Origin: a virus
DNA: 64,000 nucleotides
Virus record (IMG/VR): IMGVR_UViG_3300042878_001023
Span: 57,858 to 121,857 of that record
Strand: one strand, 5' to 3'
In this document: one piece after another, positions 43,551 through 51,301 of the stretch
How the letters are laid out: every line of letters begins with the position of its first letter
Numbering within the stretch: position 1 is the stretch's first letter
Translations under genes and position numbers: made by a program
The notes under the pieces: model-generated
What the model was told of the DNA's origin: nothing
The model's input: the letters and a program-made list of their open reading frames with translations, nothing else
Databases searched by the model: none

Positions 43551-43594
43551 CCCTCTTCTGATCAACCATTTATTTAATATAAAGCTTATTATCA
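43551..43594 (+). promoter_or_regulatory. ATCAACC motif copy D
   Basis: CCCTCTTCTGATCAACCA, then TTATTTAATATAAAGC and TTATC 28 bases after the A of ATCAACC. It precedes the large structured noncoding stretch. Confidence 0.55.
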
Positions 43595-43599
43595 AGCTA

Positions 43600-44450
43600 T
43601 ATATTAACTAAATAGTAGTATGTGTTAATGTAATTAACTTTAGTTAGCATTAATAGGTTTGTATTTACACACAGTAGCGTGTATTACCTACTACTTATTG
43701 CTATTTAAGTTGTGTAGTAGGAAGAATAATTCTACTCACTAAACATATATATCTTGGTCTCCACCGTGTGTAGACCTGGCACTTTGCTATTGGTAATCAA
43801 GCAGTTATATTTTTGTAAATTGTGTGAAAATGTGTGATGAAATGGGAAAAGGTGTACTACTCCACACACATTTAAAGGTTCAGACAGTGTAACAAAATGT
43901 AGTAACTACCTGACTACTAAGAATAATATAGCTAGAACATGACTAAGCAGTACCTTGTAGACAACATATTAAGAGTGTCTATACATATATTAATCAGTAT
44001 TACTATTACTATTAGTGTTATCTGCTTTAAGACAGTAAATACTTCCGGAAACTCTCTAAAATCAGTTGTAATATCCTAAACCAATTCATAGTCATTACGG
44101 AGGATAGTAGGATATAACAAAATAACTACATTATTACAACTGAGTACAGAGCTATACTCTTGTCCAAGCAGGTAAGGATGAGCTACCAATAGAAAATAGT
44201 CAGTCTATTGCTGTGGGCACTTAATAGGATGACAACCTACAAGGATTGCAACCTTGCAAGAGTACGAGCCAGACATATAATAGTAAGAGCACTGGTACAT
44301 GAAGTAATTCAGATGTTGATCACAAGACTCTCAAATCTTGCAACTATGAGTAGCTTAATTGGATCTTCTATTCCTGAAACTATAGCAGAAAACATCCTGA
44401 GAAAATGTAAGTATGCTATAGTCAGGTTAAATACAATTAGTAAATAATAA
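43600..44450 (+). ncRNA. Large structured noncoding RNA candidate (about 850 nt)
   Basis: No convincing ORF, but many exact inverted repeats: CCTACTAC/GTAGTAGG (near 43687 and 43723), AAATGTGTG/CACACATTT (near 43827 and 43864), GGTCT/AGACC (43755-43775), GTAGACA/TGTCTAT (43957-43982), TCAGTTGTAAT/ATTACAACTGA (44062-44072 with 44133-44143) enclosing ATCCTA/TAGGAT, CAATAGA/TCTATTG (44187-44210), CAAGG/CCTTG, GTTG+CAAGA/TCTTG+CAAC, and CCTGA+CTATAGCA/TGCTATAG+TCAGG near its 3' end. It follows motif D. A giant ornate RNA is inferred; class undetermined. Confidence 0.6.
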
Positions 44451-44479
44451 TCTAAATAATAATCTCAAAATTTAAAACT

Positions 44480-44683
44480 ATGAAAACAATTAAGTATGTA
44501 ATGTCTATCAGTCTAGGATTAATAGCATTAACCTTTTTAGAAGCAATATTCACATTTGGTAATGCTTTTATAGTAAGTAACTACAACCTGTTTGGTTGGG
44601 TAATTCAAGCTATAGTAATAACATTCACTGTTAGTGCTTCAGTTATTATTTGTAATAACCTGATAAATGAAGGTGATTTATAA
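44480..44683 (+). CDS. Small two-helix membrane protein
   Basis: 67-aa protein with hydrophobic segments about 5-28 and 36-59. Leader AAAATTTAAAACTATG. First gene after the structured RNA region. Possibly an early host-envelope or superinfection protein; unknown. Confidence 0.6.
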   Translation: MKTIKYVMSISLGLIALTFLEAIFTFGNAFIVSNYNLFGWVIQAIVITFTVSASVIICNNLINEGDL

Positions 44684-44703
44684 AACAATTTAAAACAAAT
44701 AAT

Positions 44704-44937
44704 ATGAGCAAAATAGTATTTATTTGGTGGTTACTAAATGGAACAGTAACACCAGCAGGAGAACATGAAGGACACAAGATGTATACTTTGTGGTTCAATG
44801 AAACAAATCAAGTAATTGATTATGCTTACAAAAGTGAAGTAATTAATTACATTGAGACAGGTGTATTTGAATATAATGAATCTCTTGAATTAGATGATGA
44901 AATACTTGATGAAGAAGTATTTTACAGTAAAAACTAA
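44704..44937 (+). CDS. Small acidic early protein
   Basis: 77-aa protein with acidic C-terminal half (ESLELDDEILDEEVF) and an aromatic N-terminal half. No motif. In an operon of small genes. Confidence 0.55.
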   Translation: MSKIVFIWWLLNGTVTPAGEHEGHKMYTLWFNETNQVIDYAYKSEVINYIETGVFEYNESLELDDEILDEEVFYSKN

Positions 44938-44948
44938 AACTAAAAGTT

Positions 44949-45134
44949 ATGATTAACAAAAGAAAAAAGAAAATAGAAAAAGTAGAGGTTACAAAGTTTG
45001 TAGCCTCTTTACCAGGTTATGAAGATTTTGATTATAAACCAATTATGAAAATACATAGCTGGTTTTGGAAAAGAAGTAGTACTGATTATAAAACACATGA
45101 ACAATGGAAGAAGCAGAGATTAAGTATAGGTTAA
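44949..45134 (+). CDS. Small basic early protein
   Basis: 61-aa Lys/Arg/Trp-rich protein (MINKRKKKIEKVEVTKF...). Overlaps the start of 45104 by 31 bases. Unknown. Confidence 0.45.
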   Translation: MINKRKKKIEKVEVTKFVASLPGYEDFDYKPIMKIHSWFWKRSSTDYKTHEQWKKQRLSIG

Positions 45135-45349
45135 ACAGCATTGTATTGTATATGCATCATGTTGATAGAAGTGATACTCCAATTGAATTAAAAAGGGAAA
45201 AGTTAAATGAATTGGAAAGGGAGAAATTATTTCTTGAATGCATACTAGATCATAGAAAACAAAATAAGTTGATTAAAGAAATTGCAATAACATCTGTTGC
45301 AATAATGGTAGGTTTTGTATTATTTTACTTAATAATATTTTATGGGTAA
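45104..45349 (+). CDS. Charged protein with C-terminal membrane segment
   Basis: 81-aa protein: helical charged part (1-55), then a hydrophobic C-terminal segment about 58-80 (AITSVAIMVGFVLFYLIIF). Tail-anchored topology. Overlaps the next gene by 8 bases. Confidence 0.55.
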   Translation: MEEAEIKYRLNSIVLYMHHVDRSDTPIELKREKLNELEREKLFLECILDHRKQNKLIKEIAITSVAIMVGFVLFYLIIFYG

Positions 45350-45767
45350 TGAACAAATCAGTTTTATGGTATCCTTAAATAGAGATAGCATAGCAATTCT
45401 TATGGACAGTATAATCAATAGTAATAACAATTATGCTAAAAGGAAATTAATAGATGTTTTAAAACATGTTATTATTTCAGACAGTACTTTGTGTAATACT
45501 CTTGTGGATATTGCTCTAGGAAAAGAACTCCCGGTAGAAATCACAGTGGGTACAACTGTAAAGATTGATCCAGACAATACCGGTTGGTTATCATCTGAAG
45601 ACAAAGCTATACTTCAAGATAACACAACAGAAAGTGAAATTTATGGTGTAGTAAAACAGTTTGTTGGCTACCATAGTTATTCAAACTATATAATAGCTTT
45701 TAAAAGAAATAAAGAAATATCTTTACCAAGTAAAGCTATTACATCTGTAAAAGATGTAGTGATATAA
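45342..45767 (+). CDS. Early hypothetical protein
   Basis: 141-aa alpha/beta protein. N-terminal helical half, C-terminal half with 'PDNTGWLSSEDKAILQDN'. No family recognised. It is followed by a hairpin at 45803-45834. Confidence 0.55.
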   Translation: MGNEQISFMVSLNRDSIAILMDSIINSNNNYAKRKLIDVLKHVIISDSTLCNTLVDIALGKELPVEITVGTTVKIDPDNTGWLSSEDKAILQDNTTESEIYGVVKQFVGYHSYSNYIIAFKRNKEISLPSKAITSVKDVVI

Positions 45768-45802
45768 TATTCTGTCCTGTGTGGACGCTTTTCCAGGTTA
45801 AT

Positions 45803-45834
45803 AATATGAGAGAGTTAATAGCTCTCTCAATATT
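45803..45834 (+). terminator. Stem-loop after the small-gene operon
   Basis: GAGAGAG / CTCTCTC (45808-45814 with 45822-45828) extended by AATAT on the 5' side. No T run follows, so it may be a weak terminator or RNA-stability element. Confidence 0.4.
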
Positions 45835-45919
45835 GTTAGCTATATAATGCAGTATTTATTTAGCAAATTGATACCAGTTGTTTATTAATGTAATATTTTT
45901 ACTGCACATTAGAAAACAG

Positions 45920-46180
45920 ATGTTATACCAGTTGCCAAACGGAAAAGTAATTAATATCTCAATTGATCAGTTTTTAGATATGACTGATCATGATATTCAG
46001 TATCTAATGTCCATCAATGGCGGAGATTATTGTAGCAATCCATTTACAGAATCAGCATGTATAGACAATGTCAAAGAAAAAGTATATGACTTTGACTATG
46101 TACCTGATGATGATAATGATGACAATAATGATTTACCATTTGATGATATAATAGACCTATCAGAAGGTTTGGATTTATAA
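45920..46180 (+). CDS. Conserved acidic small protein
   Basis: Start placed at the Met giving MLYQLPNGKVINISIDQF; an upstream Met would add a hydrophobic leader. 86-aa protein with 'PNGKVINISIDQFLDMTDHDIQYLMS' (shortened) and an Asp-rich C-terminus (DDDNDDNNDLPFDD). I recall similar proteins in Bacteroidota phages but no function. Confidence 0.6.
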   Translation: MLYQLPNGKVINISIDQFLDMTDHDIQYLMSINGGDYCSNPFTESACIDNVKEKVYDFDYVPDDDNDDNNDLPFDDIIDLSEGLDL

Positions 46181-46286
46181 GTGCAATCATGCATTTATCA
46201 CTTACTGCACTATGAGTAATGGTGTCAGTATAGTATTCTATTTACTCACAATCAATTTTATTTATTAATCTCAAAAATTTAAAGAG

Positions 46287-46778
46287 ATGAACTCAAAAGT
46301 TAAAGTAGTTGCTGATGCAACAACAGGATTGGTAATTAACCAATCAGCAAACCCAGCATATGGATATGTACGTGTAGTACAAATAAGAACTGTCTTTGAT
46401 GACAATAGTTTTATGAAAAAGAAAGAATTTTCTGCTCTTATTCATGGAGATATTGAAGAACTAAAATCAGATAACTATTATGCAGGTCAAGAGTTATCTG
46501 GAAATATCATTGCAGAAGAAAGTTTAGAACCTTTTAGTAAAAAAGGACCAAATAAGCCTAAAACAGCTGGTGATACCAATGTAGTTTGTACATTAGGTGG
46601 ATTTCCAATCTACAGACGTACTAAATACACTGATAAATCTAATGTAGAAGATATTCTTATTGCACATGACAACAAAGCAGAAGTTAAAGCTGCTTATGCT
46701 GCTGCAGCTGCTAAGAAACCTGCTGCATTACAACCAAACACAGAGTTTGATAATTCAGGAGAAGAATTTGGTTTATAG
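46287..46778 (+). CDS. Possible ssDNA-binding-like protein
   Basis: 163-aa protein: beta-rich first two thirds (VRVVQIRTVFDD, FSALIHGDIEELK, 'VVCTLGGFPIYRRTKY'), then an Ala/Lys linker and an acidic tail ending EEFGL. An OB-like fold with an acidic tail would fit an SSB, but this is a guess. A terminator follows. Confidence 0.4.
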   Translation: MNSKVKVVADATTGLVINQSANPAYGYVRVVQIRTVFDDNSFMKKKEFSALIHGDIEELKSDNYYAGQELSGNIIAEESLEPFSKKGPNKPKTAGDTNVVCTLGGFPIYRRTKYTDKSNVEDILIAHDNKAEVKAAYAAAAAKKPAALQPNTEFDNSGEEFGL

Positions 46779-46789
46779 TGAATAACAAG

Positions 46790-46818
46790 GAGCCTGTTTA
46801 GGCAGGCTCTATTTTATG
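46790..46818 (+). terminator. Terminator after 46287-46778
   Basis: Stem GAGCCTG / CAGGCTC (46790-46796 with 46803-46809), loop TTTAGG, then TATTTTATG. Moderate T content. Confidence 0.65.
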
Positions 46819-46825
46819 AAATTTA

Positions 46826-47281
46826 ATGTATATGATTATGAAAACGGAAAAGCTAAAACAAGACATCAAAAATTACATGCTAAAACCTGGTAAATACCAG
46901 ATGTTTGAGCAAGATAAGTATAGTACTTATCAAAACTATTTGTATAAAAGAGCTCTATATGGTTTAGACTCACTATCAGTAGATGAGTTGAATAGTATGT
47001 GCAGTAAGAAAAGGTCCCGCATAGTCAATGTGTATAGCAGAGCACAAGTAGTGGTAAACAACTATAAGCACAAGGTAACCAAGCAGTTAACTGATAAGTT
47101 ATTATCATCACTATTTCCTAAAAGTTCACTTATAAGTGAAATCATTAGGTATGATGACATAGATTCTAAATGTAAAAACACACTTACATTCAAAGATCTG
47201 TCAATACACAAGGATCAGTTAGTTGACCAGTTTATCTTGGAAGGTGTACTACCTAAAAATTTCTTATCTTTGGAAAAATAA
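46826..47281 (+). CDS. Early hypothetical protein
   Basis: 151-aa basic helical protein. A later Met (46838) is an alternative start (MKTEKLKQDIK). 'NMYSRAQVVVNNYKHKVTKQLTDKL'-type helix in the centre. No motif recognised. It follows a terminator closely. Confidence 0.5.
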   Translation: MYMIMKTEKLKQDIKNYMLKPGKYQMFEQDKYSTYQNYLYKRALYGLDSLSVDELNSMCSKKRSRIVNVYSRAQVVVNNYKHKVTKQLTDKLLSSLFPKSSLISEIIRYDDIDSKCKNTLTFKDLSIHKDQLVDQFILEGVLPKNFLSLEK

Positions 47282-47289
47282 AAAAACCA

Positions 47290-47499
47290 ATGTCAAGACA
47301 AAATGATTATAAACCAGCCTTTGCATCAGTAGAGGCTGGTTACCTTCAATTAGGTATGTCCAAAAAAGAATATGTTATTAATACAGTTACACAAGGCTTA
47401 TTAGCTGATGGTAAGTGGAAAGGTATTGAAGAAGGATTTGCTGATAGAATAAACGCAATAACCGAAACAGTATTAAATCTGATGGATGAAAAAGCTTAA
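47290..47499 (+). CDS. Small hypothetical protein
   Basis: 69-aa protein (MSRQNDYKPAFASVEAGYLQLG...), compact alpha/beta; overlaps the HNH gene by 14 bases. No motif. Confidence 0.5.
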   Translation: MSRQNDYKPAFASVEAGYLQLGMSKKEYVINTVTQGLLADGKWKGIEEGFADRINAITETVLNLMDEKA

Positions 47500-47878
47500 A
47501 GTTTGTAGTGCCTGTCAAGAAGAAAAAGTTATCTGGAAAAATCATGAAGGTAACAAGTATTGTCAATACTGTTGGAACAAGGTCAAATCAGATGACCCTG
47601 AGTATAAGAATGTTATTCCTAAAATATCCGACAAGAAAAAGAAACAAGATGCTGAGTATTTAAAACTAAGAGCAAGATTTCTTACAGAAAATCCAATGTG
47701 TAATATTAATGTGTCTGGTTGTACAAGAAATGCAACTGATATACATCATACTAGAGGAGGTGAAGAAAGAAGTGTTTATTACTTAATCCAATCAACATGG
47801 CTTAGTTCATGCCGTAACTGCCATCATCATATTCATATGAATCCAGCAGAAGCAAGAACAATGGGTTGGTTGAAATAA
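47486..47878 (+). CDS. HNH endonuclease-like protein
   Basis: 130-aa protein: N-terminal zinc ribbon (CSACQEEK ... CQYCW), then an HNH-type core with 'NPMCNINVSGC', 'DIHHTRGG' and 'LSSCRNCHHHIHMNP', i.e. the His-Asn-His/Cys arrangement. Could be a free-standing homing or recombination nuclease. It overlaps the preceding gene. Confidence 0.75.
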   Translation: MKKLKVCSACQEEKVIWKNHEGNKYCQYCWNKVKSDDPEYKNVIPKISDKKKKQDAEYLKLRARFLTENPMCNINVSGCTRNATDIHHTRGGEERSVYYLIQSTWLSSCRNCHHHIHMNPAEARTMGWLK

Positions 47879-47886
47879 TTAAAAAT

Positions 47887-48792
47887 ATGACTGAAAAAGA
47901 ACAATTTAAAATAATTCAAGATAAGCTAAAGATTGCTCACAAAAGAACAGTAAAGCAAATATTAGCACATAAAGAGCTTTGCGAGGATATTATAAAAAGA
48001 GATGTGATATCTGAACATGAGCTGGTGGAGGAATATGAGATTCCTCAGAGCCATTTGAAAAATTTAAAAACACAAGGTAAAATATCCTTTTTTACTTCTT
48101 CAGGTGAACTAAATAAAACTAACCGAGGAACTAAATCATATTATTTTGTAGATGAAGTAAAAGATTTGTTTGGTTATAACATCCGTTACAATAAATCTTT
48201 TATGTTAAAAAATAACATATTTAGTAAACTTATTGTAGATATTTCAAGTAAACTTCTTACAGAAAAAGAAACTAAAATGTTAGATATGCTTCTTAGACAG
48301 AATGTGTCTATTGAAGAAATTGCTGAAGAATTTTCTCTTAGTAAAGAAAATACAAATCAAATTGTTTCAAAAGCTGCTAGAAGAATGATTAGAAGAATAT
48401 ATAACCTCAAATGCATGTTTGCTGATTATAATACAGCTCTTGATTATAAAACTGAAAATGAATTACTTAAACAACAAAATAAAGAATTATACCGTAAGTT
48501 TTTAAGATATCAAGAAAATCTAGCAAATAAAGAGGCTAACTCTAAGCCAATTATTCAACATTTTATTAAATATGGTTATGATATTAAAGACTTAACTAAA
48601 GAGTTTTTGTTTCATGAACACTTATCTGTAAGAGCTGTTGGATGTTTAAGAGCAGCTAGTATTGATAATATTGAAGATTTACTTTCTTACCATAAATCTG
48701 ATCTTTTAAGATTTAGAAATATGGGTAAGAAAACTTTAGATGAAATTTGTGAGTGGTTAGAAGAAAAATATAACCTAGAATTAAATTATTAA
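47887..48792 (+). CDS. Sigma region 4 - alpha-CTD fusion, transcription factor
   Basis: Start placed at the Met giving MTEKEQFKII. The 301-aa protein has an N-terminal helical/HTH part, a region like sigma-70 domain 4 at about 124-171 ('LTEKETKMLDMLLRQ', 'EEIAEEFSLSKENTNQI'), a coiled coil (about 179-208), and a C-terminal RNA polymerase alpha-CTD-like domain (about 233-298: LSVRAVGCLRAASIDNIEDL, then FRNMGKKTLDEI). The last matches the alpha-CTD pattern 'LSVRxxNCLxxxxI...LGxKSLxEI' closely. Probably directs host polymerase to phage promoters. Fusion is unusual. Confidence 0.8.
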   Translation: MTEKEQFKIIQDKLKIAHKRTVKQILAHKELCEDIIKRDVISEHELVEEYEIPQSHLKNLKTQGKISFFTSSGELNKTNRGTKSYYFVDEVKDLFGYNIRYNKSFMLKNNIFSKLIVDISSKLLTEKETKMLDMLLRQNVSIEEIAEEFSLSKENTNQIVSKAARRMIRRIYNLKCMFADYNTALDYKTENELLKQQNKELYRKFLRYQENLANKEANSKPIIQHFIKYGYDIKDLTKEFLFHEHLSVRAVGCLRAASIDNIEDLLSYHKSDLLRFRNMGKKTLDEICEWLEEKYNLELNY

Positions 48793-48796
48793 AGTT

Positions 48797-48889
48797 ATGA
48801 TTACAAAAGATGATGTACAAGATATTGCATTAGCTAAAACTGATGATCACAGAAGGTGTACTATTGTACTAAGTACTGGTTATTTGTAA
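48797..48889 (+). pseudogene. Truncated duplicate of the helicase N-terminus
   Basis: A 30-codon ORF encodes MITKDDVQDIALAKTDD followed by HRRCTIVLSTGYL and a stop. Its residues 3-29 match the N-terminus of the helicase at 49686 (MNKDDIQFEALAKTDNIHRCTLALATG) at about 16 of 27 positions, but codons differ. It is the left-over original start after insertion of the GIY-YIG gene. Confidence 0.8.
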
Positions 48890-48918
48890 AATCTATTTAT
48901 TATTTGTATCTTTATACT

Positions 48919-49689
48919 ATGAATATAGATAAAGGGTTTGGATACAAAAAATGTGGTATTTATTGTATCAAAAATATTTTAAATGATAAGTGTTACATTG
49001 GAAGTAGCATACATATTTATTATAGACTTAGGAGACATAAATCTGATCTAATAAGACAAATGCATGCAAATCCTATTCTGCAAAATGCATATAACAAATA
49101 TGGTGCTAATTCTTTTTTGGTATCTATACTTGAAGAATGTGATGAAGATGTTGTTTTACAAAGAGAACAGTATTACATAAATACATTAAATCCTGTTTAT
49201 AATATTACAAGAGAAGTAATAAATAATAGACCTTCTTTAGAATCTAGAATTAAAATATCCAATACTATGAAAGCTAAAGCTAAAGCTGGTATTAGAATTA
49301 ATTGTATGAATGAAAATAAACAGAAGGAAATTGATCTTTATGATTGTAATTGTAATTTTATTAAAAGATATAATTCTTATAATGATGCAGGTAGATTTAT
49401 AAAAGAAAAATATTCTATGTTTACTCCAGATAGTGTATCAACAATTGTAAAAAGTAAATTTGGAAGATATAAAGATTATTACTTAATTGTTCCTGGAAAT
49501 AAATGCAATCTAAAGAAATCAACTATTGGTTTAAAGTTATTAGTAATAAATAGTTTAACATCAGAAACATTTAAATTTGATAGTGCACTTGAAGCAAGCA
49601 TTTATCTAAAATGTTCAAGAAATTCATTTTTAAAAGCTTTAAAACAAAAAAGAAAATTATTAAAAATTTATGAAATTAAAAAACTATGA
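48919..49689 (+). CDS. GIY-YIG homing endonuclease inside the helicase region
   Basis: Start placed at MNIDKGFGYKK; an upstream ORF extension contains a hydrophobic leader. The 256-aa product has CGIYCIKN (12-19) and KCYIGSS (24-30), then 'LRRHKSDLIR', 'EEQYYINTLNPVYNITRE'-type residues, and C-terminal NUMOD-like segments ('SALEASIYLKCSRNSFLKAL'). It overlaps the helicase ATG by 4 bases. Free-standing homing gene. Confidence 0.9.
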   Translation: MNIDKGFGYKKCGIYCIKNILNDKCYIGSSIHIYYRLRRHKSDLIRQMHANPILQNAYNKYGANSFLVSILEECDEDVVLQREQYYINTLNPVYNITREVINNRPSLESRIKISNTMKAKAKAGIRINCMNENKQKEIDLYDCNCNFIKRYNSYNDAGRFIKEKYSMFTPDSVSTIVKSKFGRYKDYYLIVPGNKCNLKKSTIGLKLLVINSLTSETFKFDSALEASIYLKCSRNSFLKALKQKRKLLKIYEIKKL

Positions 49690-50783
49690 ATAAAGATGAT
49701 ATTCAATTTGAAGCTTTAGCAAAAACAGATAACATACATAGATGCACTCTTGCTCTTGCTACAGGTGTAGGTAAAACTAAAGTAGGTTTAAACCACATCA
49801 ATAGAAATACATCTCCTCTAAACAAAGTATTAGTTGTTGCACCAAAAAAATCTATATTTGTATCATGGATTGATGATGCTGGTAAATTTGATATGGCTAA
49901 TCTACTTGGTAGAATAGTATTTACTACTTATCTAAGCATAAACAAACATGATCCTAATGATTATGATATTGTTTATTTGGATGAAGTACATAGTCTTCTT
50001 GATAGTCACAGACTTTTCTTAGAGAACTTCAAAGGTAAAATACTTGGTCTTACAGGTACACCACCAAAACATCATGGCTCAGAAAAAGGTAAAATGGTTG
50101 ATGAATTTTGTCCAGTAGTATATAGCTTTGAAGCTGATGATGCAGTAGAAAATAATATCTTGAATGATTATAAGATATTTGTTCACATGCTAAGTCTTTC
50201 TGATAAAAAGGATTATTATGTAAAGAACAAAAGTAATTCATTTCTTACTTCAGAAACATTAAACTATCAATACTGGTCACAAAGAGTTGAAGCAGGTTCT
50301 GGTAATTTACAAATGCTTAGAGTAATGAGAATGCGCGCTCTTATGGAGTATCCTAGCAAAGAAAGATATACTAAGAAACTTATTGAGAGTATTTCTCAAA
50401 AAAGTAAAGTAATTGTTTTTGCTAATACACAAGAGCAGGCTGATAAATTATCTAAATATTCATATCACAGCGGTAATAGCAGAAGTGATGAAAATCTTGA
50501 ACTATTTAAAAACAGTAGTATAAACTGTCTCACAACTGTACATCAGTTAAGTGAAGGTGTTAATATTCCTGATTTGAGACAAGGTATTATTATGCATGCA
50601 TATGGTAATGAGAGAAAGTCAGCACAGAGAATTGGTAGGCTTTTAAGGCTTAATCCAGATGACACAGCTGTAGTACATATTTTATGCTATAAAAGTACTA
50701 TGGATGAGCAATGGGTTAAACAAGCTTTGGAAGGTTTTGACCAAAGTAAGATAACTTATAAAACTTTTAATGTATTATACTGA
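49686..50783 (+). CDS. SF2 (SNF2-like) DNA helicase
   Basis: 365 aa. Motif I 'ATGVGKTK' (27-34), motif II 'DEVHS' ('VYLDEVHSLLD'), motif III 'LTGTPP', motif V/VI 'SEGVNIPDLRQGIIMHAYGNERKSAQRIGRLLR' (shortened: EGVNIPDLRQGIIMHA and QRIGRLLR). Probably used in replication or recombination. Its N-terminus is the newly supplied start after the homing gene. Overlaps the ClpS-region start at its end. Confidence 0.88.
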   Translation: MNKDDIQFEALAKTDNIHRCTLALATGVGKTKVGLNHINRNTSPLNKVLVVAPKKSIFVSWIDDAGKFDMANLLGRIVFTTYLSINKHDPNDYDIVYLDEVHSLLDSHRLFLENFKGKILGLTGTPPKHHGSEKGKMVDEFCPVVYSFEADDAVENNILNDYKIFVHMLSLSDKKDYYVKNKSNSFLTSETLNYQYWSQRVEAGSGNLQMLRVMRMRALMEYPSKERYTKKLIESISQKSKVIVFANTQEQADKLSKYSYHSGNSRSDENLELFKNSSINCLTTVHQLSEGVNIPDLRQGIIMHAYGNERKSAQRIGRLLRLNPDDTAVVHILCYKSTMDEQWVKQALEGFDQSKITYKTFNVLY

Positions 50784-50805
50784 AAAAAATTCCATAAATT
50801 ATAGT

Positions 50806-51045
50806 ATGGAGAATAAAACACACAAAATAATATTATTTAATGATGACAGACATGATTTCTTGTATATTATTGCTTGTCTTATTAAATATTGTAATCATGA
50901 TCCTTATCAGGCAGAACAATGTGCTATACTAGCACATGGTAAAGGATCAGTAGATATTGCCTCTGGTAGTTATATGGATATGTTTGAAATGAGTAGTGCA
51001 TTAGAGAATATGGAAGTTGAAACAGAACTAGAAGAGTATGTTTAA
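50806..51045 (+). CDS. clpS: ClpS-like protease adaptor
   Basis: Start placed at MENKTHKIILFNDD; a longer ORF begins upstream. 79 aa. 'KIILFNDDRHDFLYIIACLIKYCNHDPYQAEQC' (shortened) and 'LAHGKGSVDI' follow the ClpS fold; the NDD loop and the His of 'LAHGKG' match known N-degron-binding positions (N34, D35, D36 and H66 in E. coli ClpS). Expected to guide substrates to host ClpAP. The next gene overlaps by 8 bases. Confidence 0.85.
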   Translation: MENKTHKIILFNDDRHDFLYIIACLIKYCNHDPYQAEQCAILAHGKGSVDIASGSYMDMFEMSSALENMEVETELEEYV

Positions 51046-51301
51046 AGTTGTCTGTGTCAATGACCAGAATAAACCTAAAAAGATTCCTTTATCTGAATGG
51101 GTTGTTCAAGGTAATGTATATACTGTAAGAAGAGTTGTTCCTTTAGCACTGGGAAATAAACTAGGATTTGAATTGGAGGAAGTAGCTCTTTCTCCAGATT
51201 CTTTTCCGTATGAATTTTATAGTGCCTCACGTTTTAAACCAACAGAAGATGAAAAAGAAATTGCAAAGTATGAAGAAGTGGATTTATCAGTTGTTCTCTA
51301 A
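51038..51301 (+). CDS. Conserved small phage protein
   Basis: 87-aa protein with 'NVYTVRRVVPLALGNKLGFELEEVAL' (shortened) and 'FYSASRF', a pattern shared by small phage proteins of unknown function in Bacteroidota phages. Overlaps ClpS gene and the next gene. Confidence 0.6.
   Translation: MFKVVCVNDQNKPKKIPLSEWVVQGNVYTVRRVVPLALGNKLGFELEEVALSPDSFPYEFYSASRFKPTEDEKEIAKYEEVDLSVVL

Noticed and set aside
44220-44290. tRNA-like hairpins with 7-base loops (CAAGG-ATTGCAA-CCTTG)
   Set aside because: No T-arm consensus, no acceptor stem and wrong spacing; read as part of the larger structured RNA.
44208-44447. 79-codon plus-strand ORF at the 3' end of the structured noncoding stretch
   Set aside because: It crosses several exact stems, has no A-rich leader and unusual composition; better explained as an accidental ORF in an RNA gene.
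46180-46286. Short inverted repeats (TAAGTG/CACTTA, AGTGCA/TGCACT) between two early genes
   Set aside because: They are mutually exclusive, short, and no T run or conserved layout follows; not enough for a regulatory call.
48797-49760. Group I intron in the helicase gene
   Set aside because: The downstream helicase has its own complete start including the sequence encoded by the stub, overlapping the homing gene by ATGA; an intron would not duplicate the exon.
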